Source of the DNA: Byssochlamys sp. IMV 00236
Taxonomy: Eukaryota; Ascomycota; Eurotiomycetes; Eurotiales; Thermoascaceae
Assembly (NCBI GenBank): GCA_001931875.2
Contig: MSJH02000156.1
Span: forward strand, 1 to 30,286
DNA: 30,286 bases
Reading direction: 5' to 3'
In this document: positions 29,182-30,286 of the stretch, one piece after another
Layout: the number at the start of each line of letters is the position of its first letter
How positions within the stretch are numbered: the stretch's first letter is position 1
Notes under the pieces: model-generated
What the model saw: only the letters and a program-made list of their open reading frames with translations
Database searches by the model: none
Told to the model about the DNA's origin: nothing
Made by a program: the position numbers and the translations under genes

Positions 29182-30278
29182 TTACACATTAGCTTCAGGG
29201 TTTGGTTCAGAACGAATAATCTTTTCCATTTGCTTTGCTCTAAAGTAGTCTGCTATTGAACGTATAATGATAAACCAGCCAATGATCATAAGCAAGTACG
29301 CAATAATATCTGCATCCATGCCATCAAGTTGATTCTCGTTATTTTTGTTGTCTTGGGATTCGCCATTACTACTATAGTAATAATCATCGTCCTCTAATGT
29401 GCCTCCTATATCAAATAGATTAATATCATTTGTTACTTAAAATTGTGTAACTTACGACTTCGAATATAAAATCCTGTTTGAACAAGTGAGACGCCAAGAC
29501 CTGCCCGTGATCCTTGCTGCGAAATAAAAAGAAGATGAGTAATTATTCTTTAGGCTCTATCTTTTGTTTACCTTGGATGCATGAGATGTGTGTAATAGAT
29601 AAGTGAGCATGAATCCAACAAATTGAAAGCTTGCGGATACTTTAGATAAATGCGTGTGAGTTTTCATTAAATACATATAAATATCTTTCCTTACTCAACA
29701 AGTTCCAGAAGAAAGCAAATATATTTCCTACTGGCATTCCCTCTACTAGCACAATATCACCCATCCCGGCTGGTGCAATGATTGTTGTTTGCCAATAAGG
29801 TGGCGTTGCATCTGCTGCTGCTTCTTCATACGTCTAGTCATGATGTTAGTTTATATATTTTCTTTAAAAATTAGGGCTGACTTACAGGAGGCGTTTCTTC
29901 TAATTTTTTACTATCAGATTCTGGTTTGGCTGAGATATTGGAAAAGACACCATCTGTTGATACGGGTAATATGGCTGGGCCACTTGTATGCAGTGATGAA
30001 GAAGAAGGTTGTGGCATTGGTATTGATATATGGCTATTATTATTATTGTTGTTGTTATCATTATTGTTGCGAAGTAGTCTATCGGTCACAGCTGAATGCT
30101 CTTCGTCTTCTTCATCAAATGTTTCTCCAAAGGTATCTTGTAAGTCGTTTAATTGTTGTGTTTGTGCAGAACGTTGTTGCGATGGCTGTGTTGAGTTGTT
30201 GTTGTTATTATTAGTACTACTACTACTACTACTACTACTACTAGCAACAAAGTCCTCATCTTCGTCATGAGAAGTAAG
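29182..30278 (-). CDS. BSD2: BSD2/NDFIP-type membrane adaptor (partial, 294 aa visible; 5' end outside window)
   Basis: Five exons are visible on the minus strand: 30278-29886, 29833-29695, 29639-29572, 29516-29456 and 29405-29182; 885 nt, all in frame. The 30278 boundary follows an AG acceptor, so at least one more 5' exon lies beyond the window. A poly-Ser and poly-Asn rich, acidic N-terminal region is followed by EETPPTYEEA, a PPxY motif split by an intron, which is the Rsp5/Nedd4 WW-domain ligand. Then ATPPYWQTTI, GDIVLVEGMPVGNIFAFFWN and three hydrophobic segments (FQFVGFMLTYLLHTSHASK, GSRAGLGVSLVQTGFYI, IAYLLMIIGWFIIIRSIADY). Family role: Golgi/endosomal adaptor that brings Rsp5 to metal transporters and other cargo for vacuolar sorting. 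It is functionally adjacent to HSE1, which reads the resulting ubiquitin. Confidence 0.88.
30216..30243. repeat. (ACT)n triplet repeat inside the BSD2-like coding region
   Basis: About nine ACT units on the plus strand, read as AGT (Ser) codons in the gene. The adjacent GTT/ATT triplets give a poly-Asn run. Such tracts vary in length without shifting the frame. Confidence 0.75.
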
Positions 30279-30286
30279 CTATATTT

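Noticed and set aside
1..30286. tRNA, rRNA, CRISPR arrays and bacterial-type operons
   Set aside because: I found no cloverleaf with B-box-like GGTTCGAATCC outside coding exons, no rRNA-like sequence and no spaced direct repeats. The introns and gene families are eukaryotic.

Overview
The window looks like nuclear DNA of an early-diverging, probably Mucoromycotina (Mucorales-type) fungus. It is AT-rich, with many short GT..AG introns (about 40-60 bp) and tight spacing between genes. It carries fungal orthologues of HIS7, HSE1, Mph1/FANCM, Vps71/ZNHIT1, Num1/ApsA, BSD2 and PUS9. I assigned the organism from gene families and gene architecture only, since no database search was possible.

Layout. 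69-869 (+): a C2H2 zinc-finger protein with two duplicated finger pairs. 888-1407 (-): Vps71/ZNHIT1. 1533-6161 (+): Mph1/FANCM helicase; it shares a 125 bp divergent promoter with ZNHIT1. 6179-7355 (-): a secreted trypsin-like protease that converges on the helicase with a 17 bp gap. 7596-9748 (-): HSE1 (ESCRT-0). 9903-11285 (+): PUS9-type tRNA pseudouridine synthase, divergent from HSE1. 14200-16779 (-): an unusual protein with two cyclic-nucleotide-binding domains, an F-box and leucine-rich repeats. 17177-22226 (-): a 1604-residue Num1/ApsA-type cortical anchor with a long degenerate repeat array and a C-terminal PH domain. 24542-26244 (-): HIS7 with a Gcn4-type site upstream. 29182-30278 (-): a BSD2/NDFIP membrane adaptor whose 5' end lies outside the window. 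All multi-exon models were spliced by hand and every junction keeps frame.

Between these genes lie islands of mobile-element and pseudogene debris: a LINE 3' fragment (11309-11790), a frameshifted gene of unknown family (12480-14047), a PD-(D/E)XK-like remnant (23638-24420), a TnpB/Fanzor-like fragment with a RuvC-I-type motif (26840-27133), and a complete but dead Tc1/mariner element (27344-28613) with TIRs and a TA duplication. The mariner seems to have landed in another broken gene.

The genes do not form one pathway. Themes are genome maintenance and chromatin (Mph1, SWR1 subunit), ubiquitin-dependent trafficking (HSE1, BSD2), and signalling or cortical organisation (cNMP/F-box/LRR protein, Num1). 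The best candidate for something little described is the cNMP-F-box-LRR protein. Its architecture suggests a ubiquitin-ligase receptor gated by a cyclic nucleotide, and it also carries a PKA-type phosphosite.
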